DNA from: Sequoia sempervirens
Lineage: Eukaryota > Streptophyta > Pinopsida > Cupressales > Cupressaceae
Length of the DNA stretch: 64,000 bases
NCBI GenBank assembly: GCA_007258455.2
Contig: VDFB02358134.1
Location: 209,743,394 to 209,807,393, forward strand
Reading direction: 5' to 3'
Part shown: piece by piece, positions 45,200 through 57,074 of the stretch
How the letters are laid out: each line of letters starts with the position of its first letter
How positions within the stretch are numbered: position 1 is the stretch's first letter
Position numbers and translations under genes: made by a program
Notes under the pieces: model-generated
Seen by the model: only the letters and a program-made list of their open reading frames with translations
What the model was told of the DNA's origin: nothing
Databases searched by the model: none

Positions 45200-45693
45200 T
45201 GATGCACCTTCATGTGCACCTAGTTAGGAGGGTCAATGACCCCCAACCTCTCCCTAAGATGCTCAAAAGTATCCTTTGGAAAATCCTTAGTAAATATTTC
45301 TACAATTTGTTACTTTGTTGTCACATACTCCAATCTGTCCTCATTCTCCAACACTTTCTCTCTCAGAAAATGATACTTGATAGATATGCGCTTCATTCTT
45401 GAATGCATAACAAAATTCTTCAAAATGTTTATTAGAATTGTATTATCACAGAAAATAGAAATACGCTCATCACATACAACACCAATGTCTTTCAAATTTT
45501 GCTTCATCCACAAAACTTGTGTGCAGTAGGATGTTGTAGCAATATATTCTACCTCTGCAGTGGATAAAGAAACTGAGTCTTTCTTTTTACTCAACCATGA
45601 AACTAATCTTCTTCCAAGAAAGAAAGCACCACTACTGGTACTCTTCTGGTCATCTACACATCTAGCCCAATCAACATCTATATAGGCACTCAA
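45200..45693 (-). pseudogene. C1 RNase H
   Basis: The frame 45,310-45,693 is open for 127 codons: YIDVDWARCVDDQKSTSSG, FFLGRRLVSWLSKKKDSVSL, TAEVEYIATTSYCTQVLWMK, ISIFCDNTILINI and MKRISIKYHFLREKV. The three acidic positions of copia RNase H are kept. A stop follows at VTTK; the remaining C-terminal codons continue to about 45,200, matching C3. It would remove the RNA strand during reverse transcription. Confidence 0.9.
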
Positions 45694-46830
45694 AGTGAAA
45701 TCATTACTCTTAGGGAACCATAGTCCATAATCCAGTTTTCCTTTAAGATATCTAATATCCTGTTTACAACTATAAGATGCACTTCTCTAGGATCTTCTTG
45801 AAATCTAGCAACTAAACACACAACATGCATAATATCTAGTTTGGTAGTAGTAAGATACAACAATCCGCCAATCATTGATCTGTATTTGCTCTTATTAGTC
45901 TTAGCAGATTCATCATCCTTGCTTAGCTTACATCTAGTTACCATAGGAGTACAAACCAGTTTAGAATCCTCCATCCCAAACTTCTTCAACAACTCTTTTA
46001 TATACTTAGATTGTGAAATGAATATCCCTTTATTATTTTGATTGACTTGTAGACCAAGGAAGAAATTTAATTCACCAATCATAGACATCTCAAATTCTTT
46101 CTACATTTCTTCAGCAAAATTTTTACACATGCCTTCATTTCCACCAAAGATGATATCATCCAAATAGACAACTACAATCAAAATCTTATTACCTTGCACT
46201 TTGAAGTAGAGTTTGATGTCCGTAGAACATTTTTTGAATCCTTTCTTTGTCATATATATGTCTAGTCTTGTATACCAAGCTTTGGGAGCTTGCTTGAATC
46301 CATACAATTCTTTCTTAAATTTACAAACCATGTCTAGCTTGTCAAATAGCTGAAACCCTACAGGTTTCTCCATGTACACTTCTTCCTCCAACTCACCATT
46401 CAAAAAGGCTTACTTAACATCCATTTGATATACCTTGAAGTCCTTGTGTGCAGAGAATGCCAAAAACATTCTTATAGCTTCCATTCTGGCTATAGGGGAA
46501 AATGTTTCTTCAAAATCTATACCTTCAATTTATGAATATCCTTTGCATACTAATCTTTCCTTATTCCTTACTACTTCTCCACTTTCATTTAGTTTGTTCT
46601 AGAAAACCTATTTTGAGCCAATCACATTTTTATTCATAGGTTTAGGAACTATTTCCAATGTTTGATTCTTTTCTATCTGCTACAGTTCCTCTTTCATAAC
46701 TCTCATCCAACTTTCATCTTCACATTCTTCTTTTACATATTTAGGTTCTATTTTAGAGATTAACACAAATTTACCTCAACTACAACTCTACTTCTTGTCT
46801 TCACACCTTCACTCTTGTATCATATTATCT
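45690..46830 (-). pseudogene. C1 reverse transcriptase
   Basis: From the N-terminal side: a segment with stops ([40 protein letters not shown]), then open 46,101-46,403 (MNGELEEEVYMEKPVGFQ, CKFKKELYGFKQAPKAWYTR, LIVVVYLDDIIFGG with an intact Y-L-D-D), then open 45,690-46,088 (MIGELNFFLGLQVNQ, FISQSKYIKELLKKFGM, YRSMIGGLLYLTTTKLDIMH). The catalytic box is kept. Stops at 46,098 and upstream, and a shift near 45,690, break the polyprotein. Confidence 0.9.
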
Positions 46831-47140
46831 AATCTTTTGAATGATTCTTCTGTACATATTTAGGAGTCCTAGCAATAGGTTTTGATTCACTATCTTCTTC
46901 TTCTTTCTCTTCTTCTTCTTCTTTCTTATTTTCTTCAGGTATATGTCTACAGATAGGATCCTCAAGTTCAACTTCACTTATCTCAATGGGTCTATGTGTG
47001 TCTTCATCAACTTTCACATTATCACTCTCAATGATCTTTCTCAATCTTTTGTTAAAGCATTTGCATGCCTTGATCCAAGAAATATTCCTTCATCACATTT
47101 AGAATAAAAATTTCCAATATTTTCATCATCTCTTTTAATG
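46829..47140 (-). pseudogene. C1 acidic linker between integrase and RT
   Basis: The open frame 46,829-47,044 is rich in Glu (a run with EEEEEKEEED). It links integrase to RT, as is usual in copia polyproteins. No domain function is expected. Confidence 0.7.
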
Positions 47141-47990
47141 TAGCATCTTCTTCCAAATACCTGAAAATATTTCATAGTAGGAGTCTTATCGGTCCATAAC
47201 TCAAGAGGTGTCTTTGTCATGGTGTGCCTGATCTAAACTCTATTAAGAACATAAACAACAGTATGTATCACTTCTCTCCAATATACATCCACTACATTAG
47301 ACTCTTTCATCATAGTTCTAGTAGCTTCTTGAACTATCCTATTTTTCCTTTCAACTAATCCATTCTTTTGAGGGGTTCTTGGAGCAAAAACTGTCCTTTT
47401 ATGTTGTGCTCCTCACAAAATGCATTAAATTCACCACCTTTATCAGATCTTAAACACTTGATTTTCATATTTACCTCATTTTCCACTCTTGCTTTGAATA
47501 CTTTAAACCTATCCAAGGCCTAATTATTTTCTCTAATAAAATCAACCCATTTCATTTGAGTGTAATCATTAATAAGCAACATGAAATATATGTCACCATT
47601 CAAGCTTCCAATCTTAGTCAGACCACAAAGATCAATACATACTAATTCCAACATTTTGGTAGTAGAATGTTCCTTTCCTTTAAAGCTACATCTTGTTTGC
47701 TTCCCCATTTGATAACTTCTATAGATGGCATTAGCAGGTCTTGTGATTCTAGGTAGTCCTCAAACAATCTCCTTTGCACTAATCTTGACCAAGTTATCAA
47801 AGTTCGCATGTCCCATTCTCCGGTGCCATAACCAACTTTCATTGATCTGAGATACAAGACAATGAACATCGACTCCTTTCAGGTGATAGATGTTTCCATG
47901 AGTTCTTCCAACAAAAATATATCTCCTTTTCTAAATCCTTTTTTGATTTCATAGGTATTGTTCTAAAAAACAAGTTTAAAGCCATTGTTG
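47141..47990 (-). pseudogene. C1 integrase
   Basis: Minus frames show the HHCC region (LWHRRMGHANFDNLV-type, then KGKEHSTT), then the core LELVCIDLCGLTKIGSLNGD, YFMLLINDYTQMKWVDF and, after a stop, IKCLRSDKGGEF. The first two catalytic Asp residues are present. The Glu segment near 47,350 is damaged by stops and a shift. At least three frames are involved. Confidence 0.82.
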
Positions 47991-47995
47991 CACAT

Positions 47996-48643
47996 CTAAC
48001 CAACACTTAGAAGGTTATTCCTCAAACCCTTCACATAATACACATCATCAGTACTATGCACTATGTAAAAACTAATTGAACCTTTACCACAGATCTTAGC
48101 TCCTAAATCATCACCAAACATAACTAAACCACTGTCACACCTGTCAAGTTTAGTGAACTTACTCTTATCTCTGGTCATGTGATTTGAACATTCACTATCA
48201 ATTACCCAATTGTCTTTGTCCTGTCTTGCATGAAAAGTGGCAACCAAAGTACCTTCCATCCTATTCTTCTTAACCTCTGAAACCTTCTTACTTACACATT
48301 TTCTAGGGTTAGTGGATATAGATTTAGTTTCCAAAGCTAAGAATAAGTGTTCACTATGATCAACTTCATTGTTAGATTCATTAGTAGAAATACCTACCTC
48401 TTCCTTAACATAGTACAAATTCTTATACTTCTTAGCCTTTCTATCCTTATCTTTATAACCCTTTTTCTTCTTATGTGTAGCCCTATTCAGACATCTTGAA
48501 ACATAATGACCAATATTACCACAACTAAAGCTTTTAAAAGGTAACATACCTTTATACTTTTTGGTACCTTTCTTCAACTTCCTTGTGAAGTTAGCTTCCA
48601 ACTCATCAACACCATCACTATCTGGTTCCTTGTCAATCTTCAT
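47996..48643 (-). pseudogene. C1 zinc knuckle and aspartic protease
   Basis: One frame of 215 codons. It has a Lys-rich stretch, the knuckle FKSFSCGNIGHYVSRC (its first Cys, expected at the Ser after K, is lost by one base), a spacer with NEVDHSEHLFLALETK, then the protease WVIDSECSNHMT. Copia protease has D-S-G-x-S-x-H-M. Gly is Glu here, a GGA-to-GAA type change. The end YYVKGLRNNLLSVG leads to integrase. Length and order are normal; the two changes would disable RNA binding and processing. Confidence 0.88.
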
Positions 48644-49290
48644 TGCTTAAAATGTCATTTCTATCTTTTCTTCTATTTATCATCTTTTGGGAACTTTCTC
48701 AATTCAAATGCTTGCAAGGTTCTGAACAAGTGTTCCAAGGAGTACTTCTTAGGACCATACATTTCTTCAATCACAAATATTTTATCATTGTAGTAGTCTA
48801 GTAGGGTGATCAAGATCTTCTCAATTATGTCTTCATATGATACCTTTCCTCCTTTATTTCTAACTTCATTTGGAGTCTATTCAACTCTGTGAAAGAAACT
48901 TGTAAATTCTTCACCATCTTCCATCTTCTAGTTCACAAATCTATGCTTTGTCACTAGTCTCTTTGTCAATTTCACCTTTTCATTTCCATCATACATGTCT
49001 TCCAACTTCTTCTAGACTTCATGTGTAGTATCTAGAGAATTAACCTTGATTCTCTCATTTTTAGATAAACCACTACAAATTGTGTACTTCTCATTTTCAT
49101 TTTCTTCATAAGAAGAGATCTCATCTATAGAATTAACACCACCAATCGAAAGTGTATACTTATTCTCAACAACTGTCCATGTCTTGAAACCAAGAGAGAT
49201 AATATATCCTCTCATCCATCCCTTCTAATCTTTGTAGTTAGCTCCATCAAACATAGGGATCACCAATTTGTGCACCATAGGATCTTCCTT
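48640..49290 (-). pseudogene. C1 Gag capsid part
   Basis: From near 49,280 the frame gives MVHKLVIPMFDGANYKD, a stop (Trp expected), GWMRGYIISLGFKTWTVV and SKNERIKVNSLDTTHEV. After another stop come KLEDMYDGNEKVKLTKRLVT, EEFTSFFHRVE and EKILITLLDYYNDK. This is copia Gag. Most stops are where Trp or Gln codons are expected. Confidence 0.82.
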
Positions 49291-49320
49291 AAGTGATTAA
49301 TATCTACACAAGGAACCACA

Positions 49321-49333
49321 AGCTTTGATACCA
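49321..49333 (-). other. C1 primer binding site, tRNA-iMet
   Basis: On the minus strand TGGTATCAAAGCT stands two bases after the LTR end. It matches the copia site TGGTATCAGAGC, complementary to initiator tRNA-Met, with one difference. Confidence 0.88.
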
Positions 49334-49335
49334 AT

Positions 49336-50869
49336 TGTTAAACAAACACAAGACAACTGAGAAAGGGGGTGAATTAGTTGTCACACAAATTCAATCTTAA
49401 AACTTTATCACATCAAATATTCAACCAAACTATTATGTTATTAAATATAAGCATGAAACATGAATAACAAAAAGTAAATCAACACAATGAACACCATATT
49501 TTTATGTGGAAAACTCAATAAGGGAAAAACCACAGTGAGAGTTAACTCACCACAGTGAGAGTTAACTCACAATATAAAGATTAGAAACTAAATACAGAGG
49601 CTCACTACCAAGGGCTCACTACCAAAAAGAGGAATCAGTGTCCAAATACAAAGGCTCACTACCTACAAAAAGGACTCTCTATCCAACAAAGAGGCTCATT
49701 GCCTATAGATACAAAAGAGAACAAAAGATCCACCACTGCAATTAAAGCACATTCACAAGATTACATAAACCTTCAATTCACTACCTTCAAAAAACTAAAA
49801 AACTACTATCACAACTCACTCACTCACACTTCTGATCTTATGATTTGTGGCACACTTTCATCACTTTGCATCACATTTTCATACATCTCTTCACAACTCA
49901 ACTTGCTTTTATACTATTCTCAACCTTAGAAACTTTCTCCAAGGTCGACCATAATCCATCATTTCATAAATTCAAATTAGATCAAAAACTCTAAATTCTC
50001 GTGGTGGAAAGAAATAAGAGTGGAACAATAAAACATATAACCAAGACCACAAATAACATTCTTGAATCTTCTACACACTTAATTAAATTTTATTCTTTGA
50101 ATGAAATGTAAACAACAGGTCAGCCAAACCTAATGAAAACATGGATAAGCATTGATGTGCATGCTTCCCAACAAGAAGACACAAAAATGCCACAACACAC
50201 TTCATTATGCATGAGAATACATCTTAGAACCCTCCAGATACATCCACAATAAGAACAAAAAACTTTGAACACTGAATTCCTTTCACTAGACAATTCAGAA
50301 AATGCAAACTAACACAAAAATACTGGAACATGATTTCCAGATCACCAAAATCTAAACCTCTTTGCCAAAGCATAGGAAATACCTTCACAAGACATATCCC
50401 ATATCCCCAAGGTCTGAAACAAAAAAAGAGGAGAACTGCAGAGCAAACATATTTCTCCTAGTCCACAGAACACTGACTCTGCCGGTAGAACACGCATACT
50501 GGTGGACACAAATTTTATGTACCAACTCACCTAAAGCCAAAAATCAACATAGGTCACCATGAAAATACCAAAAAAATTCCTTTAGATCTGCACAAACATA
50601 GGATCAACATAGGAGAAATGTGGAGCACATACCAGAGCACATTCTGAACACATTCATCCCTCTGACTTCTCTTCTTTATTAATTTTTGCAAATGCACTTG
50701 GAAAATCATCAAACAAACACATCTGCAACACCATAAAGATAGCTCTATGTACTCACAACATCTCACCAACATCTCAACCATACATGTACAATATGCAACA
50801 TACAAAATTGTGTTGACATTAATGACAATATCAATGACAACACCACCAAACTAGCTCATACTTGCAACA
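49336..50869 (-). repeat. C1 5' LTR
   Basis: On the + strand it runs TGTTAAACAAACAC ... ACTTGCAACA, 1,534 bp. It contains an exact 20-bp tandem duplication (49,531-49,550 and 49,551-49,570) that is single in the other LTR, and several GGCTCACTACC units near 49,600-49,690. Confidence 0.9.
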
Positions 50870-50874
50870 AGGTC

Positions 50875-51403
50875 TTGGGACCTTGATTCCAAAGGCACCT
50901 TAAATGGGCCTATTTTTGGATTTTACACATCAAGTTTCATGCCTCAAGACTAAGATGCCACCTAGGGCATATCAATCTCCATTAGATTATTTTTGTTAAT
51001 TAATTTCAAATCTTGACATGATTTAGCCTCCCTTAATTAATGAATTCATATGTTAGCTTGTTGTGGTGTAATTTCAGGGTATTAAGCATGGATAAGTATA
51101 AATTCAAGGTTATTTCTCTATTTTTCATATCCAAGCATTCTAGCAATTTCAAGAGAGCATTATAGAGAATTCAAGAGAAATTCATAAAGAATTTGGAGCC
51201 ATCATAAAGATTCAATCATCATATCAAATATATTCTTACATCATATGTGTTTTTGAGCTAACATTTGTGATATAGGGTTTTGATTCAAGTAAGCAATTCA
51301 AGTCCATATCTATCAAGCACTCCTTTGATTCAAGATCAATATCTAATCTAGCCATTTCACACAAGTTTGTAGACTTCATAACAATAGTTTGATGAGTTGT
51401 AAC
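50875..51403 (+). repeat. G2 5' LTR, right piece
   Basis: TTGGGACCTTGATTCC through GAGTTGTAAC aligns with 57,320-57,850. It carries a decayed copy of the LTR hairpin (50,948-50,981) and a TATA-like site near 51,093. Confidence 0.85.
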
Positions 51404-53124
51404 ATTGCATGATGTTCATTCATCATTTCCTTCCATTTCATTTCATTTCAAGGTTTAATTACCAACAAGGGGTTTGACCAATCAAACCTCCATTCACTAA
51501 CAATCAAAAAAATTTCCTCTCTTGTGTGCTTGTGTTTGCAAATTTAGGTTGAAGATTTAAAGATCATTTGAAGTGCAAAATTTTAAAGTTGCAAAGTTGC
51601 ATTGCAAAGTTGTCATCTTCATGAAAACTCACCTATAGGCCAAATCTGGAAGTTTTAGGACCTAAGATCTAGGAAGAAGGAAGTATAAAAATTGAGCCTC
51701 AAGACCAAATTCTGAGATTTCAAAAATTCCAAATGGGACTAAGTTACCACCTAGGGCATCTTAGTCCTCCCGAAGGTATTTTGTAGAGATTCTTCTAGAT
51801 CTGGTTTCAACATTCAAAGATTTCACATTTTCCCTGAAAAGAAGCAATGGGACTAAGAAAAAAGTAACGTCTTAGTCCTCCATAGCATATTTTGATAGAA
51901 TTTTTGCATTTTTGGAATGCTCGTCACATTTCCAGACTTCCCAAGTACACACATCATAACTTTTTGTTGCTTAATTTCATCATTTGCATTCGTCATTGAC
52001 TTGCATTACTATGTTTTAAAAGTTGGATTTAAGTTATCTTTTCCAAGCTTTTGCTTGGTGGTGAACCTATCAAAGTTTAAAGAACCCCCTCCTAGGTCTT
52101 CCTTGTTGTGAATTGACTCACCTTTGGATTGATAGTGAATTCAATTCAGGTTCCTAAGACATTATTGAATGATTGAGGGAGAATAGTGGGAATTTTGCCA
52201 CACTCATTTTCTTTCAAGTTCATTTTGGTGAATCTGACATTTTAGAACATTCATTTTATAATTTGGAGGTCATTAAAGTCTTAGATATCCATTGCATTCA
52301 TTCTTGCATTAGTTTCTAGTGATAGTGCATCTAGGGTTTCTCATATTTGGATTAGTAAAAGTGCATATAGGTTGCATTTTTTCTTTCTTGCATCACTTTA
52401 TCTTATTAAAAAACTGAAAAGTGCATTTTCAATCATCCTAATTGCATTTTGAAATATTGATATTGCATTAAAATTTGCATTTAATTGCTTGCCATTAGTC
52501 ACTTTTTCTTGCATTCATTTGCACACTTTTATGTTTCTAAACATCAGCTCCCTAAGTAGGCAACTTGGGAACACTATAAACAACTCAGAATTTGTTGTTT
52601 TTCTAAAAAAAAAACCTCTACTGGGACAAAAATTCACTTCCTGGCATCTTAGCCCCTCTATGGGTTTTTATCTTAGAAACCTGTCTCTATTTTCTTTCTA
52701 TTCTAGTTTATGGAACCTCAAAATTTCACGAGTAGGACTGAGATGCCCTTAGTGGTGTCTTAGTCCCTATTGACTTTTACCTTGCAATTTTTCAAGGTTT
52801 GAAATTGCTTTTCTATACCTCCTAATCCTTCTAGTAACAAATACTATAAGTATGGAAAGTTTTGGGAACTTCTATTTTATGCATCTAGGTAAAAAAATCA
52901 ATTTAGGGCTCTCATTTTTGAAATCATTTCAACTACAAGCATCATTAGATATGAAAATGCTCACATTTCTAAAAATTTTCTTAATATGGATAAAAATACT
53001 TTTCACTTTTGCATATACAATGCTTACATTGATAAGACTTTGCATGAGTTTCATAAAAAGTGATTTTTCATTTTTAAATATACATTGTTTGCATTCTTAA
53101 AGTTTTACATTATTAAATCATTAC
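51404..53124 (+). other. G2 leader with hairpins
   Basis: About 1.7 kb between the LTR and the first ORF, without coding signal. Hairpin motifs lie at 51,736-51,767, 51,850-51,878 and 52,735-52,766, and a weak one at 52,623-52,657. It contains CAAGGTTTAATTACC (from 51,450), shared with 11,107, and TTGCATT-rich sequence like the G1 leader. Confidence 0.65.
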
Positions 53125-54470
53125 ATGAGATGGTTAAAAGTGCTTTTCATTTTTGGTCAAAGAATGTTAGTCCCTTGCCTTTCTAGGCACACTAAGAAAA
53201 AGTTCATATCCCTTCCCTATGAGATTGTTTTAGTGAAAGAGAATACAACCTTGGACAATCCTAACAATCATATTCGTTCTTCTCCTTATATCTCTCCTAT
53301 TTGTGAAGAATATATTTTGGTATTTGAAGAACTAATCAATGAGAGTTTTGAGAGTCCTAGTTGTTTGTCTCCTCTTACCTCTCTTAGTGAACATGACATT
53401 GATGAACAAGAAGAAAAAACCATAGGTAATCATGACAACCACATAACCATTAAAAATTCAACTAGTCTACATTCATATCCCAACATATTCACCTCTTGTG
53501 ATAATGTTCTAGAGGATGATATGTTGGTGTTGGATGATCAAAACTTTAAGATCTATGACAATCCTATTTATGATCCTTACCCTACCTATCCTATTTTGGA
53601 AGACATTATATGAAAAATGAATGAAATTATGGATAATCATGACAATTACATTTTCTTCTCTCCTAGTATCTCTCCTAGTTGTGAGGAAGATTCCTCGGTG
53701 TTAGAAAATACAACCAATGAAGTTCATGAAGAAAGCATTCTTGAATAGGATAATGACATCATTGATAGGAAAGACAATTCAACAATTTATAATTCTCCTA
53801 CTTGTGATGAAATAATTTTGGAAGAACCAATCCTTGAATTTCAAGAACATTTGGTTTTTAGTTCTCTTAAAAAATCTCCTACTAGGGAAGATATAATGGT
53901 GGAAGTAAATGAGAACATTGACAATAGTAATTCCTTAGATGAAGTAATATTAGACTCCTCTTCATTAAGAGACCATGAAAATAAGTATAAGTCTTCTATG
54001 AAAATTAGATACCCCTTGGAGTACTCTCCTGAGCCTAAACTTATCATTTATCCACCCTCTCAAAAACCACAAGTTCAAAACAAACCCATCCTTATCCTCA
54101 AACCACCTAAGAAAAATGTTTTGCAACAACTGAGTTACAATACCATTTCTCATACATACAACACTAGGAACAATCCACAACCAAGACAAAAACATCAACA
54201 TCCCTCCCATTTCCTAATCCTATCTTGCCTAGTGCCCCTCATTTTCCTTCACAAAGTGGAAAGGAGTATGATCTTGTTGAACAACTTAAGAATACTCCTA
54301 CTAAAATATCATTATGGGACCTTATTCAAGCCTCTCCTCACTATCATAACATGATTTAAAATTCCTTACAACAAGTTCCTATCCCTTCTAATGTACAACA
54401 AAATGACAAAACAACTCTAATTCAAGGAAAAAATCTTAATTTTTTTCCACCATAGTGAACTCCCCCAATA
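53125..54470 (+). pseudogene. G2 acidic repeat ORF in gag position
   Basis: Open 53,125-53,613 and, in the same frame after two stops (53,611 and ~53,746), 53,818-54,354. The protein is acidic, with a repeated segment close to N-x-D-N-x-I-x-x-SP-x-ISP-x-CEE (residues ~45-70 and again after the first stop). The C-terminal part has PKLIIYPPSQ, HTYNTRNNPQP and, after a shift near 54,200, NTPTKISLWDLIQASP, all shared with G1. No capsid domain and no zinc knuckle are visible. The N-terminal repeats differ from those in G1, so this half evolves quickly while the C-terminal third is conserved. Confidence 0.6.
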
Positions 54471-54479
54471 GAAGTGCAA

Positions 54480-54834
54480 AAAACAACATGAAGCTTTCAT
54501 AATAATATCTCAATATAAAAGGATAGTGATAAAGCAAACCCTTGTTGACAATGGCTCAACCCTTAATGTGTGTAGTGTGATGCTTTTGGATAGGCTTGGC
54601 ATTGATAAATCAAAGATTCTACCTGACTCTTTATCTATTAAGGGATTTGACAATGTCAAAAAACAACCGCTTGGCATGATCACATTGCCTATTACAACTA
54701 GGAAGGCCACATTAGAAACATCGATCCATATAATGCCTCATGATTTTTCATACAATATACTTTTAGGTAGACTGTGGATTCATGCAATGAATAGGGTGCC
54801 TTCCAATCTTCATTGTAAAATGAAGTATGCATAA
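54480..54834 (+). pseudogene. G2 retropepsin-like aspartic protease
   Basis: Open 54,526-54,834: LVDNGSTLNVCSVMLLDRLG, then IKGFDNVKKQPLGMITLPI and FSYNILLGRLWIHAMNRVPS. The D-N-G-S active site is intact, unlike G1. A TAA at 54,832 breaks the frame after MKYA. The polyprotein upstream has stops, so it is still a pseudogene. Confidence 0.85.
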
Positions 54835-55360
54835 AACAACAAAGTGTACACACTTGAAGCTGAACCTGACCCAAATAGTTTTGTGAACATTGAGAAAAAC
54901 AAGGAGAATCCTTTGGCAACATTAACACCGGCTACACAAGTGGAACCCATGCAATAGAAAGAAAAAGAAAAACATATTGAGGAAGTCAAGAAGCCATTAA
55001 AAAATGGTTGGGGTTTCTTAGAATTCAAACCTACATTCATGGGAGAATACATGATCATAAACAAAGACTCTAAAAAAGGAAAATAAAAATTGGTAATGTC
55101 AACGCAAAATTTGGATGACCCTTCGAAAGCATCCACCTCAGCCACTTTAGAAGAAGAAGCAAATTATACGACAAATTTTAATGAGATAGACTATCAACAA
55201 CCACTGAATCCTAAATAAATGAGAAATATTTATGGAAAATTTTATGAACTTATGAAACAACTTGGATACAATGGAAAGGATGTGGTGCTAGAGAACAAGG
55301 TATCCATGTCCCTATAGAGCCTAACATGATAGAAAAAACTCATGGTCTTGGTTATTGTCC
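54835..55360 (+). pseudogene. G2 linker with G-patch motif
   Basis: The linker has GWGFLEFKPTFMGEYMI and TTNFNEIDYQ, as in G1, followed by the G-patch-like LGYNGK and, one base out of frame, GCGAREQGIHVPIEPN near 55,262-55,325. One missing base inside the glycine-rich motif separates the two halves. The motif is present in both elements, which supports it as a real domain of this lineage. Confidence 0.6.
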
Positions 55361-56337
55361 TCTAATATAAATAATCCCATCAAACAAGCCTTCACTTAAT
55401 ATACACACTCTAACAAAAGATTCTTCTAAGTTGACTTTAACTATATTGCATCTTGAACTAATAGACACTAGTGGTCTTGATTGTTATCCTTTGCAAAAAA
55501 TGAAACAAACAAATAAATCCTTGCTTAACATCAATGTTATCACACAAAACACTTACGATTCAAATTTCATAGATTTTACATCTTCCTTTAAAGAAGAGAA
55601 CAAAATCTTGCAACCTAAAGATTCTTGTGTAGGTATGAAACCTTGTGCTAAGAAAGAGATATCTTTGTCACCAAATAAATAACCATCTTGTACTTTTGAT
55701 CAAGAAAAAATATTGTTGAGACTCCTCCAAGATTGTTTGATATCTCTCCCTCTAAGAACATGAAATAAATTTTACTACAAACATTCATTTTGTGCATATC
55801 ATAGAGTTCATGATCATTCTACTATTAATGCAAGGCTTTAAGCGACAAAATTCAACATCTCAAGGAGTGTGGTACTCTTCCTTGTGCTGAAGCACCTAGT
55901 TCCTCTATCTGATACTAATTTTCATCCTATTTGGCTCATCCTTGTCCTACAATAAGTGGGGGAAAGGGGTTAGGTAGGTTTTTCCTCATATGTCACTTGC
56001 CATTGTCTCTTTTGGCTAGTTGAACACCTTTCATGTACATATAAGAGAAGGCTTGGGACATGGATGACATGTCTTAAGTTGGCTTGTATGTGACATAATT
56101 ATTCATGACATAGCTTATCAGAAACATATGAATTGGCATAGGGATTTCTAAGTAAGATCCCATATCTTGTTCTACTTTAAATCAATTGATCACAACAATG
56201 GTGTTAGAAACCACTTTAAAGTGGGGGCATACATCAACACTCATGTTTCATTGTGTGATTTTATTTCTTCCTATGATATGTTCCTTTCTTGGTGGTGTCA
56301 TTGAGTTTTATTTCATTTGAGAGCATGATATTTCTTT

Positions 56338-56445
56338 GACCTCTCCTCTCTTGGAAAAATTAAGTATAATGTTCCCTAACATGAGACCTTGTATTTTTCC
56401 TCTCTTGGAGACATTAAGCACAACATTCCCTTAGATTATACCTTG
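56338..56445. repeat. Tandem pair, ~57-bp units
   Basis: CCTCTCTTGGAAAAATTAAG and CCTCTCTTGGAGACATTAAG begin two consecutive units that continue with related sequence (ATGTTCCCT and ACATTCCCT). Confidence 0.6.
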
Positions 56446-56515
56446 CATGAACTAAGTAAAATCACTTTGAACATCCCTCTTTCTTTTTGTGTTGCATTTT
56501 TGTAGCTTATTAAAG

Positions 56516-56717
56516 TCATGAAGGTATGGCTTTGATATGGTTTCCTGGGGCTCACCTAGTGAATAACTAGCTTCACTAGCCCTTCTGAGCATGCATTTTC
56601 TTTTTTTCCTTATCATAGTCATAGGGGTATGACTTTAATATAGACTTCTTGGGGCTCACATAGTGATCAACTAGCTTCACTAGCCCTCATGAGCATGCAT
56701 TTTGTTTTCATAGTGGA
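56516..56717. repeat. Tandem pair, 103-bp units
   Basis: Two consecutive units start at 56,516 and 56,619. Both contain GGGGCTCAC, ACTAGCTTCACTAGCCCT and GAGCATGCATTTT at matching positions. Confidence 0.75.
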
Positions 56718-57058
56718 CAATGCATTCCACTTGTAAACCTTTTTGGAGAAAAATCCTAGACCTAGTACACAATGCGTTGGATGGCCAATCAAAGCTTGAT
56801 CCATTGTATTTTCCTTTTTTCTTTTTCCTTTTCATGTCTTTGATGGTATATGTTTTTGATCTAGTTATGGCTTCATATATCATCTACAAGTGTGTTCCTT
56901 TGTGATTTTGTTCGTTTTCCATATGATCTTGATTCTGGGGGCTTGGCCACCCTCTTGGTTATTGTCATCCTATCTTACTAGAATTTGTGCTTTTGAACCC
57001 CTCTTGATTGTGTGGTTGACTACTTTAGTGTGAGTTTGAAGAAAGTTCATCCTCTCAC

Positions 57059-57074
57059 TAAAGGCGGGGCTAAA
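57059..57074 (+). other. G2 polypurine tract
   Basis: AAAGGCGGGGCTAAA stands immediately before the 3' LTR start TGTAGTG. Confidence 0.75.

Larger units (their letters stand above)
41960..50869 (-). mobile_element. C1: Ty1/copia element nested in the G2 5' LTR
   Basis: It is flanked by AGGTC at 41,955-41,959 and 50,870-50,874; the uninterrupted G2 3' LTR has a single AGGTC at that place. LTRs lie at 41,960-45,007 (3' side in its own direction, enlarged by a TIR element) and 49,336-50,869 (5' side, 1,534 bp). The primer site is at 49,321-49,333 and the polypurine tract at 45,008-45,020. Gag, protease, integrase, RT and RNase H follow in copia order on the minus strand. Domains carry stops and two lost active-site residues, but the layout is complete. 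Confidence 0.93.
55361..57058 (+). other. G2 3' region without pol
   Basis: One further frame is open at 55,431-55,682 with no known motif. RT, RNase H and integrase motifs are absent in all frames. Two pairs of tandem segments occur: near 56,338-56,445 (TTCCTCTCTTGGA units, ~57 bp) and 56,516-56,717 (103-bp units). The region ends at the polypurine tract. Confidence 0.6.
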
